Part shown: piece after piece, positions 24,701 to 32,262 of the stretch
How positions within the stretch are numbered: position 1 is the first letter of the stretch
Layout: each line of letters starts with the position of its first letter
Assembly (NCBI GenBank): GCA_902795345.1
Contig: CADBKO010000027.1
Coordinates: 1-36,653 of the forward strand
DNA: 36,653 bases
Origin: Oscillospiraceae bacterium
Lineage (GTDB): Bacteria > Bacillota > Clostridia > Oscillospirales > Oscillospiraceae
Direction: 5' to 3'
Program-made: the position numbers and the translations under genes
Notes under the pieces: generated by a model
Database searches by the model: none
The model's input: only the letters and a program-made list of their open reading frames with translations
What the model was told of the DNA's origin: nothing

Positions 24701-25189
24701 GGCGAAGGTGTTGAAGGTTTCTTCCGTGTTTTCCTCGGAAAGGGTCAGCACGACGCCGATGCTCTCCTCCCCGAAGTATTTGGCGTCCAGCACGCACTCG
24801 CCGCCGGACCGGGGCAGGCGTCCGGCGACCAGATCGACCCGGTTCATCTCCTCTGTCAAAAGATGGGCGCGGAATACCATGTCCCCCTCGCTGCCTGCAC
24901 AGAGAAAATCCGCGTTCACGCTGCCGAGAGCCGTTTTCACCCCCTCCAGGCCTGCAAAGGCCTCCACATCCTCCGCCGTGAAGCCCAGGGTGCTGACAAG
25001 CCGGAAATCATACAGGCCCATTTCCCGAAAGTAGCCGTCTGCCGTCTCCAGCATGGCGTCGGTGGAGACCCGCAGCCCCGCGAAAAAGCCCACTCCCAGG
25101 GCGATAATGGCAAAAATAGCGAGATACCGGCCCAGACTGTTCCTGATCTGCCGCAGGACGGACCGTGCCAACATGGATGATCTTCCCAT
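21764..25189 (-). CDS. ABC transporter permease, FtsX/MacB-like, with long coiled coil
   Basis: A 1141-residue permease of the FtsX/MacB type. A first membrane segment lies at about 18-38 (YLAIFAIIALGVGFFAGL). A periplasm-like region follows, then a very long Glu/Ala/Leu-rich coiled coil from about 240 to 610. After it come two FtsX-type groups of membrane helices (near 630-760 and 1010-1120). It works with the ATPase encoded just upstream, whose stop is 2 nt before this ATG; a GTG three codons earlier is possible. Such exporters move peptides, lipids or drugs or transmit mechanical force; the substrate is unknown. Confidence 0.9.
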   Translation of the reverse strand: MGRSSMLARSVLRQIRNSLGRYLAIFAIIALGVGFFAGLRVSTDAMLETADGYFREMGLYDFRLVSTLGFTAEDVEAFAGLEGVKTALGSVNADFLCAGSEGDMVFRAHLLTEEMNRVDLVAGRLPRSGGECVLDAKYFGEESIGVVLTLSEENTEETFNTFAYDAFTVVGLVNAPYYANFERGTTALGRGSLAGFVCLPAEGFRTDYFTEIFLSLGDLGNSSSQEYEDAVREMEPSVSALLEERAALRYNALRDEALSKIEDAQRELDEGRETYFSLRADAKKELTDARQELDSARSGLDEGWQQLAEGRKTLDAQKADAEKRFDDARRELDEGWAQLERARMELLSQRESLEQELTDAQAELEEASRQLTQGEEQLAQCRNLYQAGQALVLGLSGAGLIDPAVSPEELVSALLSGGSPRLTAAADHALAEYGMSSKGFCDAWILAGEQLGMPLTEEAMAALTAELEVARTKYDDGTARLEAERSAAEAAMAEAEEQLEETEAQLSAGEKEYAESFEAAYAAIAEAEQELSDGELRLSEGEAEYADGLLEYENAAAEAEQKFAEAEAELAEGQQRVDEAREKLGDLEEPVTFVLDRSANIGCATLDNDMGIVRGVSRVFPLFFFLVAALVCVTTMTRMVDEQRTQNGVLKALGYGSGAIIGQYLFYAGSASALGCVTGFLLGSRFLPMALWQVYQIMYSVARPVAFVLDWGLFAACTALFLLCALGATWLVCRRDLRESAAELIRPKAPSAGKRILIERVKFLWKRVKFLHKVSIRNILRYKKRMVMMILGVGGCTALLLTGFGIRDSIQHIVDYQYDEIELYDCSVTFTKALSMTEQERFRSAHEEEISSVAFLHAGAMDLTEGGRTVSVNALVFEEPLEGFFDLHRNGEPVPWPGFGETVINNRLAADCGLRTGDTITLRSPELREVTLTVSGIFDNYIYDYAFIRTDTLREQWGASPEIKTAYLNLAEGAEGHAVAASVMGDGNAAAVNVLNDMRQRVGSMLSSMNYIVLIVLVCAGALAFIVLYNLTNISINERKREIATLKVLGFYPKETAAYVFRENMVLTLISALAGLPMGYALLWYVMNQIKISSFYFGCRAAPFSYVVSVALTFVFAAIVAFLLYFKLDKIDMADSLKAIE

Positions 25190-25191
25190 CT

Positions 25192-25911
25192 TCACCACTC
25201 GATCTGATCAACGCTTACCGCGTGTTCGTTCACAAACTGCTCCGTCACAGTGCCGCTTTTCACCCGAATGACCCGGTCCGCCATGGCGGTGAGGGCGCTG
25301 TTGTGGGTAATGATGATAACGGTCATCCCCGTCTGGCGGGCAGTATCCTGCAGCAGCTTCAGGATCTGCTTCCCGGTCACATAGTCCAGAGCGCCCGTAG
25401 GCTCGTCGCACAGAAGCAGCTTCGGATTCTTTGCCAGTGCGCGGGCAATGGCCACTCGCTGCTGCTCGCCGCCGGAGAGCTGTGAGGGAAAATTCAGCGC
25501 CCGTTCCCGAAGCCCCACCCGCTCCATGACCGTCATGGGGTCCAGAGGCTCCCGGCAGATCTGAGTTGCAAGCTCCACATTTTCGATGGCCGTGAGATTC
25601 TGAATGAGATTATAAAACTGAAACACGAACCCCACGTCGTAGCGCCGGAAGGAGGCCATCTCCCGTTTGGAATTGTTAGAGATTTCCACGCCCTCCAGCA
25701 GTACTTTCCCGGAGGTGAGCCGATCCATACCTCCAAGGATATTGAGCAGGGTAGTCTTGCCGGCGCCGGAAGGGCCGACGATCACGCAGATTTCCCCTTT
25801 TTCAATGGTAAAAGTCACATCGTGCAGGGCTTCTATGCTGACTTCGCCCATTTGATAGACCTTCCGGACATTTTGAAATTCAATGAAGCTCCCCGGTTTC
25901 TTATCAGCCAT
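25192..25911 (-). CDS. ABC transporter ATP-binding protein (MacB/LolD-like)
   Basis: A 239-residue ATPase with Walker [11 protein letters not shown]-loop FVFQFYNL, signature LSGGEQQR, Walker [13 protein letters not shown] and the H-loop ITHN. This pattern is the MacB/LolD subgroup that partners FtsX-type permeases, and the partner gene follows immediately. It is divergent from the two-component pair at 26244, which may control it. Its ATG at 25911 stands upstream of a 330-nt intergenic region. Confidence 0.94.
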   Translation of the reverse strand: MADKKPGSFIEFQNVRKVYQMGEVSIEALHDVTFTIEKGEICVIVGPSGAGKTTLLNILGGMDRLTSGKVLLEGVEISNNSKREMASFRRYDVGFVFQFYNLIQNLTAIENVELATQICREPLDPMTVMERVGLRERALNFPSQLSGGEQQRVAIARALAKNPKLLLCDEPTGALDYVTGKQILKLLQDTARQTGMTVIIITHNSALTAMADRVIRVKSGTVTEQFVNEHAVSVDQIEW

Positions 25912-26119
25912 CGGAACAGATCCTTTCCACGCAATATAATGCCATTGTAGGGATAAAGAGTGCGGTTGTCAAACAGATGGCAAGCCGCTACCGCTCCTTC
26001 TATAAACTATAAGGCGGGATTATAAACAAAAAAGAAACTTCGGCACTTTGAGTCCCTTGCCTGCCTTTTCCGGCCATGATACAATCGGCCTGGGTTTATA
26101 CGGAGTTTAGAATCGTACG

Positions 26120-26148
26120 GTATAATGATCACAATGTAGTCATTATAC
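26120..26148 (+). promoter_or_regulatory. Palindromic operator over the -10 of the response regulator
   Basis: Perfect 9-nt inverted arms GTATAATGA (26120-26128) and TCATTATAC (26140-26148) flank an 11-nt spacer. The left arm contains TATAAT, so a protein bound here would cover the -10 of a promoter for the response regulator. Other parts of 25912-26243 show no gene. Confidence 0.6.
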
Positions 26149-26243
26149 ATGATCGGCACGTCCGCCTCCCCGCTGCGCGGGAACCGGCGGCGATGCCAAT
26201 ATACCATAGCGCCAGCTATGGCCCGCGAAAAGGCGGTGAGGGA

Positions 26244-26918
26244 ATGTTTCATGTTCTCGTGGTAGACGACGATAAAAACACCAGAAGGCTGCTCCGCGCC
26301 GTGTTGGAGGCGGAGCATTATACGGTTTCGACCGCCGAAAACGGCGAAGAAGCCCTGGCGGTGCTGGACCGGGAGCATATCGACCTGGCGGTGCTGGATA
26401 TCATGATGCCCCAGATGGACGGCTATGCCTTCACCGCGCTCCTGCGGCAGAACAACAACGACCTGCCCATTCTCATGGTCACTGCCCGCCAGCTGCCGGA
26501 GGATAAAAAGCGGGGCTTCCTTGTGGGGACTGACGACTATATGACGAAGCCCATAGACGAGGAGGAAATGCTCCTGCGCATCAAGGCGCTGCTGCGCCGG
26601 GCGAAGATTGTCAGCGAACGGCGCATCGAGGTGGGGGACGTCAGTCTGGACTACGACAGCATGACCGTCACAAAAAACGGCGAAGCCCAGGCGCTGCCTC
26701 AGAAGGAGTTCCTCCTGCTCTTCAAGCTACTCAGCTATCCCGGTAAGACCTTTACCCGCATCCAGCTCATGGACGAGATCTGGGGCAATGAAAGCGAATC
26801 CGGCTGGGAGACGGTAACGGTGCATATCGGGCGGCTTCGGCGGCGTTTTGAGGGATGGCCGGAATTCGAGATCCAGTCCGTGCGGGGGCTGGGCTATCGG
26901 GCGGTGAAAAACGTATGA
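26244..26918 (+). CDS. OmpR-family response regulator
   Basis: A 224-residue response regulator: receiver domain with VVDDD and phospho-acceptor Asp52 (AVLDIMMP), then a winged-helix DNA-binding domain ending VRGLGYRAVKNV. The ATG at 26244 is chosen because GGTGAGG precedes it and the protein then begins directly at the receiver fold; the frame is open for 56 codons upstream. Its stop overlaps the start of the histidine kinase. It probably acts on the palindrome at 26120 and perhaps on the divergent ABC exporter. Confidence 0.95.
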   Translation: MFHVLVVDDDKNTRRLLRAVLEAEHYTVSTAENGEEALAVLDREHIDLAVLDIMMPQMDGYAFTALLRQNNNDLPILMVTARQLPEDKKRGFLVGTDDYMTKPIDEEEMLLRIKALLRRAKIVSERRIEVGDVSLDYDSMTVTKNGEAQALPQKEFLLLFKLLSYPGKTFTRIQLMDEIWGNESESGWETVTVHIGRLRRRFEGWPEFEIQSVRGLGYRAVKNV

Positions 26919-28000
26919 AGCACAGTCTGGAAGAGCGGAAGCAGCGCCTGTCCCTGACACTGGTGTTCGCGGGGCTTGTCTTTGCGTTTTTGTTCGTTGC
27001 AATGCTGCTGATCGTCGTCGCAATCCTGATCCTGATTCGCGTCGGCGCCCTTCGCACGGGGGAGAGCAGCATGCATCCGGAGGGCCTTGTGGTGATAATC
27101 GCCCTCATCAGCGTCGTTGCCGGAACGGTCCTTGCTGCGACGGCGGGCCGTTATCCTCTGCGCCCGATCAACGGCATCATCAACGCTATGAACCGGCTGG
27201 CGGCCGGTGACTTCCGCACGCGGCTATCCTATCCTCGGAGGATCGGGCGGCTTCCCGTGGTAAGGGAATTTGCAGATAGCTTCAATACCATGGCCTCAGA
27301 GCTGGAAAACACGGAGATGCTGCGTAAGGATTTCATTGATAACTTCTCCCATGAGTTCAAGACGCCCATCGTCTCCATTGCGGGTTTTGCAAAGCTCCTG
27401 AAAAAGGGAAATCTCCCTCCCGAAGAGCAGAAGGAATACCTGGACATCATCGAGAACGAGTCCCTTAGGCTGAGCGCCATGGCCACCAATGTACTGAACA
27501 TGACCCGAGTGGAAAACCAGACGATCCTCACCGACGTGACAGAATACAATCTTTCCGAGCAGCTACGCAACTGCGTCCTGCTGCTGGAAAGCAAGTGGAG
27601 CCGGAAGCATCTGGAGCTGAATCTGGATTTTGACGAGCATCGGATCTGCGCCAATGAGGAACTGATGAAGCAGGTATGGGTCAATCTGCTGGATAACGCC
27701 GTCAAGTTCACACCGGAGGGGGGCAGCGTAGGCCTCGCCATCGACGAAGACAGCGAGGGCATCTCCGTCTCCGTTTCCAATGCCGGGAGCGAGATCCCCG
27801 AAGAAAGCCGGAAACGCATTTTTCAGAAATTCTATCAGGCGGATGAATCCCACGCCACAGAAGGAAGCGGGATCGGCCTGGCAATCGTTCATAAGGTCGT
27901 GACGCTCCATGGCGGAAAGGTGGAGGTTTGCAGCCGGAACGGACGGACTGTATTCACGGTTCAATTGCCCAGACTCATGATCGGGGAGGCTGTAGTATGA
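26915..28000 (+). CDS. Sensor histidine kinase (HAMP-HisKA-HATPase)
   Basis: A 361-residue kinase with two membrane segments (about 13-42 and 58-78), a short HAMP region, the phospho-acceptor His146 in NFSHEFKTP and a HATPase_c domain with N-box NLLDNAVKF and G-box GSGIGLAIV. The extracellular loop is very short, so the stimulus is likely sensed in or at the membrane. The ATG overlaps the stop of the response regulator by 3 nt. Confidence 0.95.
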   Translation: MKHSLEERKQRLSLTLVFAGLVFAFLFVAMLLIVVAILILIRVGALRTGESSMHPEGLVVIIALISVVAGTVLAATAGRYPLRPINGIINAMNRLAAGDFRTRLSYPRRIGRLPVVREFADSFNTMASELENTEMLRKDFIDNFSHEFKTPIVSIAGFAKLLKKGNLPPEEQKEYLDIIENESLRLSAMATNVLNMTRVENQTILTDVTEYNLSEQLRNCVLLLESKWSRKHLELNLDFDEHRICANEELMKQVWVNLLDNAVKFTPEGGSVGLAIDEDSEGISVSVSNAGSEIPEESRKRIFQKFYQADESHATEGSGIGLAIVHKVVTLHGGKVEVCSRNGRTVFTVQLPRLMIGEAVV

Positions 28001-28110
28001 AATGGGAAAAAGCCTATGCGGATCAGCTTTTTCCGACCCGCAGCGAAAAAGCAGGACATATCGCCGGCAGTCTCATATCGCGGTTCGCGGGAAAAGCGTG
28101 ATACGCCAGA

Positions 28111-28145
28111 GGGCAAGGCAGGAAAAACTTCCGGCCTTGCCCTTT
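28111..28145 (+). terminator. Terminator after the histidine kinase
   Basis: A 9-bp stem (GGGCAAGGC 28111-28119 with GCCTTGCCC 28134-28142) continues after one mismatch with GGAA/TTCC, then TTTATAT. The U-tract is short. Confidence 0.6.
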
Positions 28146-28184
28146 ATATAGATCGGAAACCACCGGCTATGCCGGTGAATAGTA

Positions 28185-28353
28185 TTAAGGCAACACCGCA
28201 TAATCCACGGCACGCATCTTGCTTGTATAATATTCCGTCATATCGCCCAAAAATCCTCGGTAATACACAAAGCATTACCTGCGGTTTTTGGCCAATCTGA
28301 CGAAAATTCTGACTGCGCAATCTGCGCACCAGGATTATGCGGTATTGCCTTAA
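28185..28353. mobile_element. 169-bp MITE with 22-nt terminal inverted repeats
   Basis: Terminal repeats at 28185-28206 and 28332-28353 match in 21 of 22 positions. Each begins TTAAGGCAA or TTAAGGCAAT on its own strand. The element is AT-rich, has internal hairpins and no ORF, as expected for a non-autonomous miniature element. The outermost TTAA may be the target duplication. Its right end supplies the TAA stop of ftsH (28350-28352). Confidence 0.85.
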
Positions 28354-30170
28354 CTGTTCAGAATGGTCATGAACTCTTCGCCGGTGATGGTCTCATGCTC
28401 ATAGAGGAATCCTGCCAGTTCATCCAGCTTGGCCCGGTTTTCCCGAAGAAGCCCGGAAGCCTTTTCATGCTGCCTTTTGATGAGCGAAACGACCTCCGCG
28501 TCGATCCGTGCCTGTGTCTCATTGGAGCAAGCCAGGGAGGCGTCGCCGCCGAGGTACTGATTCGTTACGGTCTCCATGGCTGTCATGCCGAAACCATCGC
28601 TCATGCCGTAGCGTGCGATCATGGCCCTGGCCAGCTTGGTCGCCTGCTCAATGTCGTTGGCTGCGCCGGTCGTGGCAGTTCCGAATGCAAGCTCCTCGGC
28701 AGCCCGCCCTCCGGTAAGCGTTGCGATCTTGTTTTCGATTTCCTCCCTGCTCATCAGGTAATGATCTCCCTCATCCACCTGCAATGTATAGCCCAGCGCC
28801 CCGGAGGTGCGGGGAATGATGGTGATCTTCTGCACAGGGGCGGATTCCGTTTGCTTGGCGGCGACGAGGGCGTGGCCGATCTCGTGATAGGCCACGATAT
28901 GCTTTTCCTTGTCTGTGAGGATCGCGTTTTTCTTCTGATATCCCGCGATCACCACCTCAATGCTCTCTTCAAAATCCGTCTGTCCGGCAAGTTTTCTTCC
29001 ATCGCGAACGGCGCGCAGTGCGGCTTCGTTTACGATGTTTGCAAGCTCTGCGCCCGATGCTCCGGAGGCCATACGGGCGACCCTCAGGAAATCCACATCC
29101 TCAGCGACTTTGATTTTCTTGGCATGGACCTTCAGGATTGCCTCGCGGCCCTTGAGGTCGGGCAGCTCCACCGGCACACGGCGATCAAAGCGCCCGGGGC
29201 GGGTCAGCGCGGGGTCCAGGGCTTCGGGACGGTTCGTCGCCGCCAGGATAATGACGCCCGTATTGCCGCCGAAACCATCCATCTCCGTCAGCAGCTGGTT
29301 CAGGGTCTGCTCCCGCTCGTCATTGCCGCCGATGTGCGCGCCGCCGCTGCGCTTCTGGCCGATGGCGTCGATTTCGTCAATGAAAACGATGCAGGGAGCC
29401 TTTTCCTTTGCCTGCCGGAAGAGATCACGCACCTTGGAAGCGCCCATGCCGACAAACATTTCCACAAACTCGGAGCCGGACATGGAGAAAAACGGCACGT
29501 TCGCCTCGCCGGCTACCGCCTTGGCCAGCATCGTCTTTCCCGTTCCCGGAGGGCCAACCAGAAGAACGCCCTTTGGCATGGATGCGCCGATCTCCTGGTA
29601 TTTCTGAGGATTGTGCAGGTAATCCACGATTTCCTGCAGATTCTCTTCCGCCTCATCAACGCCCTCAACGTCGGAGAAGCGGATTCCATCGGAGGATTTC
29701 ACATAGACCTTCGCATTGCTTTTGCCCATATTGAACATCAGAGAGCCCGCGCCGCCGCCGGCCTTGTCCATGAGCTTTTTGGACATCCATTGCCCGATGG
29801 CGGCGAAAAGCAGAATGGGCAGCACCCAGGAAAGAAGGATGCTCAGGAGCGGCGACATTTCCTCCACAATCTCGCTGGCAAACTCCGCGCCGGAGGCATA
29901 CAGCCGCTCCACAAGGCCAGGATCGTCCATCAGACCGGTTTTGTAGATGCTGGTTCTGTCCTTGTCAGTAAACAGTATCTGGTTGTCCTGTATCTCCACC
30001 TGCCCGATCTCTCCATTTTCCGTCATGGACATGAAGGTGCCGTAATCCACCTCCCGAATCTGCCGTTTGGCAAAGCGGGGCATGATCAGAGAATTGAACA
30101 GCATGATGGCCAGCAGAACAATTACATAGTAAAAAATCAGCGGTATTTTCGGCCTCTTGACTTCGTTCAT
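28350..30170 (-). CDS. ftsH: ATP-dependent zinc metalloprotease FtsH
   Basis: A 606-residue membrane AAA+ protease that degrades misfolded or regulatory membrane proteins. It has two N-terminal membrane segments (about 10-27 and 105-125), Walker A GPPGTGKT (206-213), Walker [10 protein letters not shown] and the zinc site HEIGH (429-433). The usual middle residue is Ala (HEAGH); Ile here marks a paralogue subgroup. ATG at 30170 has AAAGGAG and a usual N-terminus; the frame extends 15 codons upstream without support. The stop codon lies in a MITE end. Confidence 0.95.
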   Translation of the reverse strand: MNEVKRPKIPLIFYYVIVLLAIMLFNSLIMPRFAKRQIREVDYGTFMSMTENGEIGQVEIQDNQILFTDKDRTSIYKTGLMDDPGLVERLYASGAEFASEIVEEMSPLLSILLSWVLPILLFAAIGQWMSKKLMDKAGGGAGSLMFNMGKSNAKVYVKSSDGIRFSDVEGVDEAEENLQEIVDYLHNPQKYQEIGASMPKGVLLVGPPGTGKTMLAKAVAGEANVPFFSMSGSEFVEMFVGMGASKVRDLFRQAKEKAPCIVFIDEIDAIGQKRSGGAHIGGNDEREQTLNQLLTEMDGFGGNTGVIILAATNRPEALDPALTRPGRFDRRVPVELPDLKGREAILKVHAKKIKVAEDVDFLRVARMASGASGAELANIVNEAALRAVRDGRKLAGQTDFEESIEVVIAGYQKKNAILTDKEKHIVAYHEIGHALVAAKQTESAPVQKITIIPRTSGALGYTLQVDEGDHYLMSREEIENKIATLTGGRAAEELAFGTATTGAANDIEQATKLARAMIARYGMSDGFGMTAMETVTNQYLGGDASLACSNETQARIDAEVVSLIKRQHEKASGLLRENRAKLDELAGFLYEHETITGEEFMTILNS

Positions 30171-30332
30171 GGCGTTATCTCCTTTCGCATTTGCTGCGTA
30201 GATGCCCGACGGCACTGTTCGCCGTCAGAGCAAAGACCGCGACGCGGTGATTATATCGTCCGGCGTACCGAGTGTCAACCGAGACTCTACTTTTGCGAAA
30301 TGCGGAGGGCTTCAAGGCCGAGACCATGGGGT

Positions 30333-31595
30333 TTATTCCGCCGATTCTGTGCCTGCTTCGGCACCGGGACTCCCAGCGCTCTTGGCGCTCCGACGCACGA
30401 GCCATAATCCCACCAATCCGGCTAGGGTGATCGCACACTGAATGATCAGGGCGATGACGAATTCCTGAGATTTCGGATTTGTCATGTTTACGCCCAGGAT
30501 CGGGAACAGTACGCAGGAGGAAATCATACCCAGAACGCTGCCGAGAAGATAGGGGGCCATCGGCACCTCCGTCGCCCCAAGGTAGGCGCTTAACAGATCG
30601 TAGGGGAGAAGGTTGATGACTCTGAGCAGAAAAGTGCGGGCAAAGGGGCCGCCACTTTGAAACCGATGAAGAAGCGAGAAATTTTTGCGACGGCTGACAA
30701 GCTGCTCCGCCTGACGGAGTCCCATTCGTCTGCCGAGGAAATAGGGAATCAGCGCCATGACGCCGGTTCCCAGGAGGTTGATGACAATGGCTGCCGGCAG
30801 AGGAAACAGGATACCCGCAGCCGCATAGAGGAACCCGCAGTGAATGACTACGCTGAGGCTCTTCAGAGCGAAAAGGAAAAGCAGAAGCAGTGCCGCCAGA
30901 AATGGGCTTCCCGGCGTAATGCGCAGAATGCTGTCCACCGTCACGGCGTCCCGGTGCAGCCAGCAGAAAACGATCACGCCTGCCCATACAATCAGAAGAA
31001 GCAGCTGCATCAGCGCCGCCCTTCGGCTCGCCCCGGGGAACAAAGACCCCCATATCAGGTTCAGATAGTACCTGGCGTAGAAGAGCATGGAGAGGAACAG
31101 CGCCGCCGCACAAAGGCTGATGAGAACGTGGGCTCCCCGTTCCGGGAGGCTGGGTAACAGGAGCAGCAGAAGCATCGTGACATAAAAGACGCCGGTGCTG
31201 GCCTTTCCATACCAGCGGGCCGCCTGTACTTCTCCGGTAACGCGGGCGGCGGCATATCCCAGCAGTATCTGCACCAGTTCCTTCAGGAGCAGCAGAGCGA
31301 ATACCCAGCCGATGACCCGATACCTGTGCAGAAGGCAGAACAGGATTGCCCCCTGCGTGAGCTTATCCGCAGCAGGGTCCAGAAGCTTTCCAAGGTCAGA
31401 GACCTGATTCCGGCGTCGGGCGATCTGTCCATCTGCAATATCGGTCAGCCAGGAGGCCGCTACCACAAGTGAGGCAGCATAAGGCTGCGCCTCGGTTACA
31501 TACAGCCATATAAACAGGGGAATCAGGAGGATCCGCACCATACTCAGAGCGTTTGGGATGGTGAGGATCTCCTTTTTTGTCAGCAGCTGACGCAT
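30333..31595 (-). CDS. CDP-alcohol phosphatidyltransferase fused to a VTT/DedA-like domain
   Basis: A 420-residue membrane protein. The N-terminal half is a CDP-alcohol phosphatidyltransferase, with the catalytic motif at DGQIARRRNQVSDLGKLLDP followed by AADK. It would transfer a phosphatidyl group from CDP-diacylglycerol to an alcohol such as glycerol phosphate. The C-terminal half has the hydrophobic pattern of TVP38/VTT (DedA) proteins, with LLGTGVMALIPYFLGRR and LRVINLLPYDLLSAYLGA. The fusion links phospholipid synthesis with lipid movement. ATG at 31595 has AGAAGGAG; a GTG nine codons upstream is possible. Confidence 0.87.
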   Translation of the reverse strand: MRQLLTKKEILTIPNALSMVRILLIPLFIWLYVTEAQPYAASLVVAASWLTDIADGQIARRRNQVSDLGKLLDPAADKLTQGAILFCLLHRYRVIGWVFALLLLKELVQILLGYAAARVTGEVQAARWYGKASTGVFYVTMLLLLLLPSLPERGAHVLISLCAAALFLSMLFYARYYLNLIWGSLFPGASRRAALMQLLLLIVWAGVIVFCWLHRDAVTVDSILRITPGSPFLAALLLLFLFALKSLSVVIHCGFLYAAAGILFPLPAAIVINLLGTGVMALIPYFLGRRMGLRQAEQLVSRRKNFSLLHRFQSGGPFARTFLLRVINLLPYDLLSAYLGATEVPMAPYLLGSVLGMISSCVLFPILGVNMTNPKSQEFVIALIIQCAITLAGLVGLWLVRRSAKSAGSPGAEAGTESAE

Positions 31596-31642
31596 GTATC
31601 TCCTTCTTTCTGCTTTCAGCACTGACAGGATAGCTCCTTTTC

Positions 31643-31686
31643 CTAAACTGAAACAAAACTTGCCGGACAGTTTCTTTTCAGTTTAG
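31643..31686. promoter_or_regulatory. Inverted repeat in the divergent lipid-gene region
   Basis: Exact 11-nt arms CTAAACTGAAA (31643-31653) and TTTCAGTTTAG (31676-31686) with a 22-nt spacer. The pair lies between the phosphatidyltransferase gene (minus) and the CrtO-like gene (plus), so it could be an operator for both. No clear promoter hexamers were seen. Confidence 0.5.
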
Positions 31687-31725
31687 AAAACCGCTCTATT
31701 CTATACCTGCCCATTTGCGGGTTAG

Positions 31726-32262
31726 GTGGTTATCAATGGGGGTGCTGCTGTGCAGGGCCTGATTCTGAGCCTGCTCTACCTTGCGTTCCTTGGACTTCTG
31801 TGCTTTCCTCTGGGGCGTTTGCTTGCCCGCCTGCCTCTGGAAGCCGGACGGCCGCCCTTCGCCCCGCGCCCGTGGGAGAGAAGCGGAAGGATTTATGAAA
31901 AGATTAGCGTCCGCGCATGGCAGAAGCGCGTGCCCGACGTGAGCCGGATGTTTCCCGGCGCGATACCGAAGAAGCAGGCAGCGGGCTCATCCGACCCTGC
32001 TGCACTCCAAGTTCTTCTGCGGGAAACCTGCGTGGCGGAGCTTGTTCACTGGTTGCTTTGCCTTGCCGGGCTGCCGCTGATCGGTTTCTGGAAGGGCGGC
32101 TGGGGGCTTGCCTTATATCTTATCTACGTTATTCTCGGAAATCTCCCGTTCATCATCATCCAGCGTTATAACCGGCCAAGATTGCTGAAAATCTGCGCAC
32201 TAAGAGGGCGTCAGGAACGGGGAAGGAGAGAAAATGAATGTTTTGATCCTCAACTCCAATAA
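31726..32262 (+). CDS. Glycosyl-4,4'-diaponeurosporenoate acyltransferase-like membrane protein
   Basis: A 178-residue membrane protein with hydrophobic segments near 11-33 and 110-145. It contains WQKRVPDVSRMFPG and RETCVAELVHW, features I associate with the CrtO-like acyltransferase family first described in staphyloxanthin synthesis. No carotenoid genes are nearby, so it may acylate a glycolipid instead. The start is uncertain: GTG at 31726, or the GTG at 31750 behind TGGGGGTG. Its end overlaps the next gene by 29 nt. Confidence 0.7.
   Translation: MVINGGAAVQGLILSLLYLAFLGLLCFPLGRLLARLPLEAGRPPFAPRPWERSGRIYEKISVRAWQKRVPDVSRMFPGAIPKKQAAGSSDPAALQVLLRETCVAELVHWLLCLAGLPLIGFWKGGWGLALYLIYVILGNLPFIIIQRYNRPRLLKICALRGRQERGRRENECFDPQLQ

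Noticed and set aside
28395..30407. Long antisense frame (670 codons, plus strand) opposite ftsH
   Set aside because: No start context, no domain; the minus strand encodes a complete FtsH.
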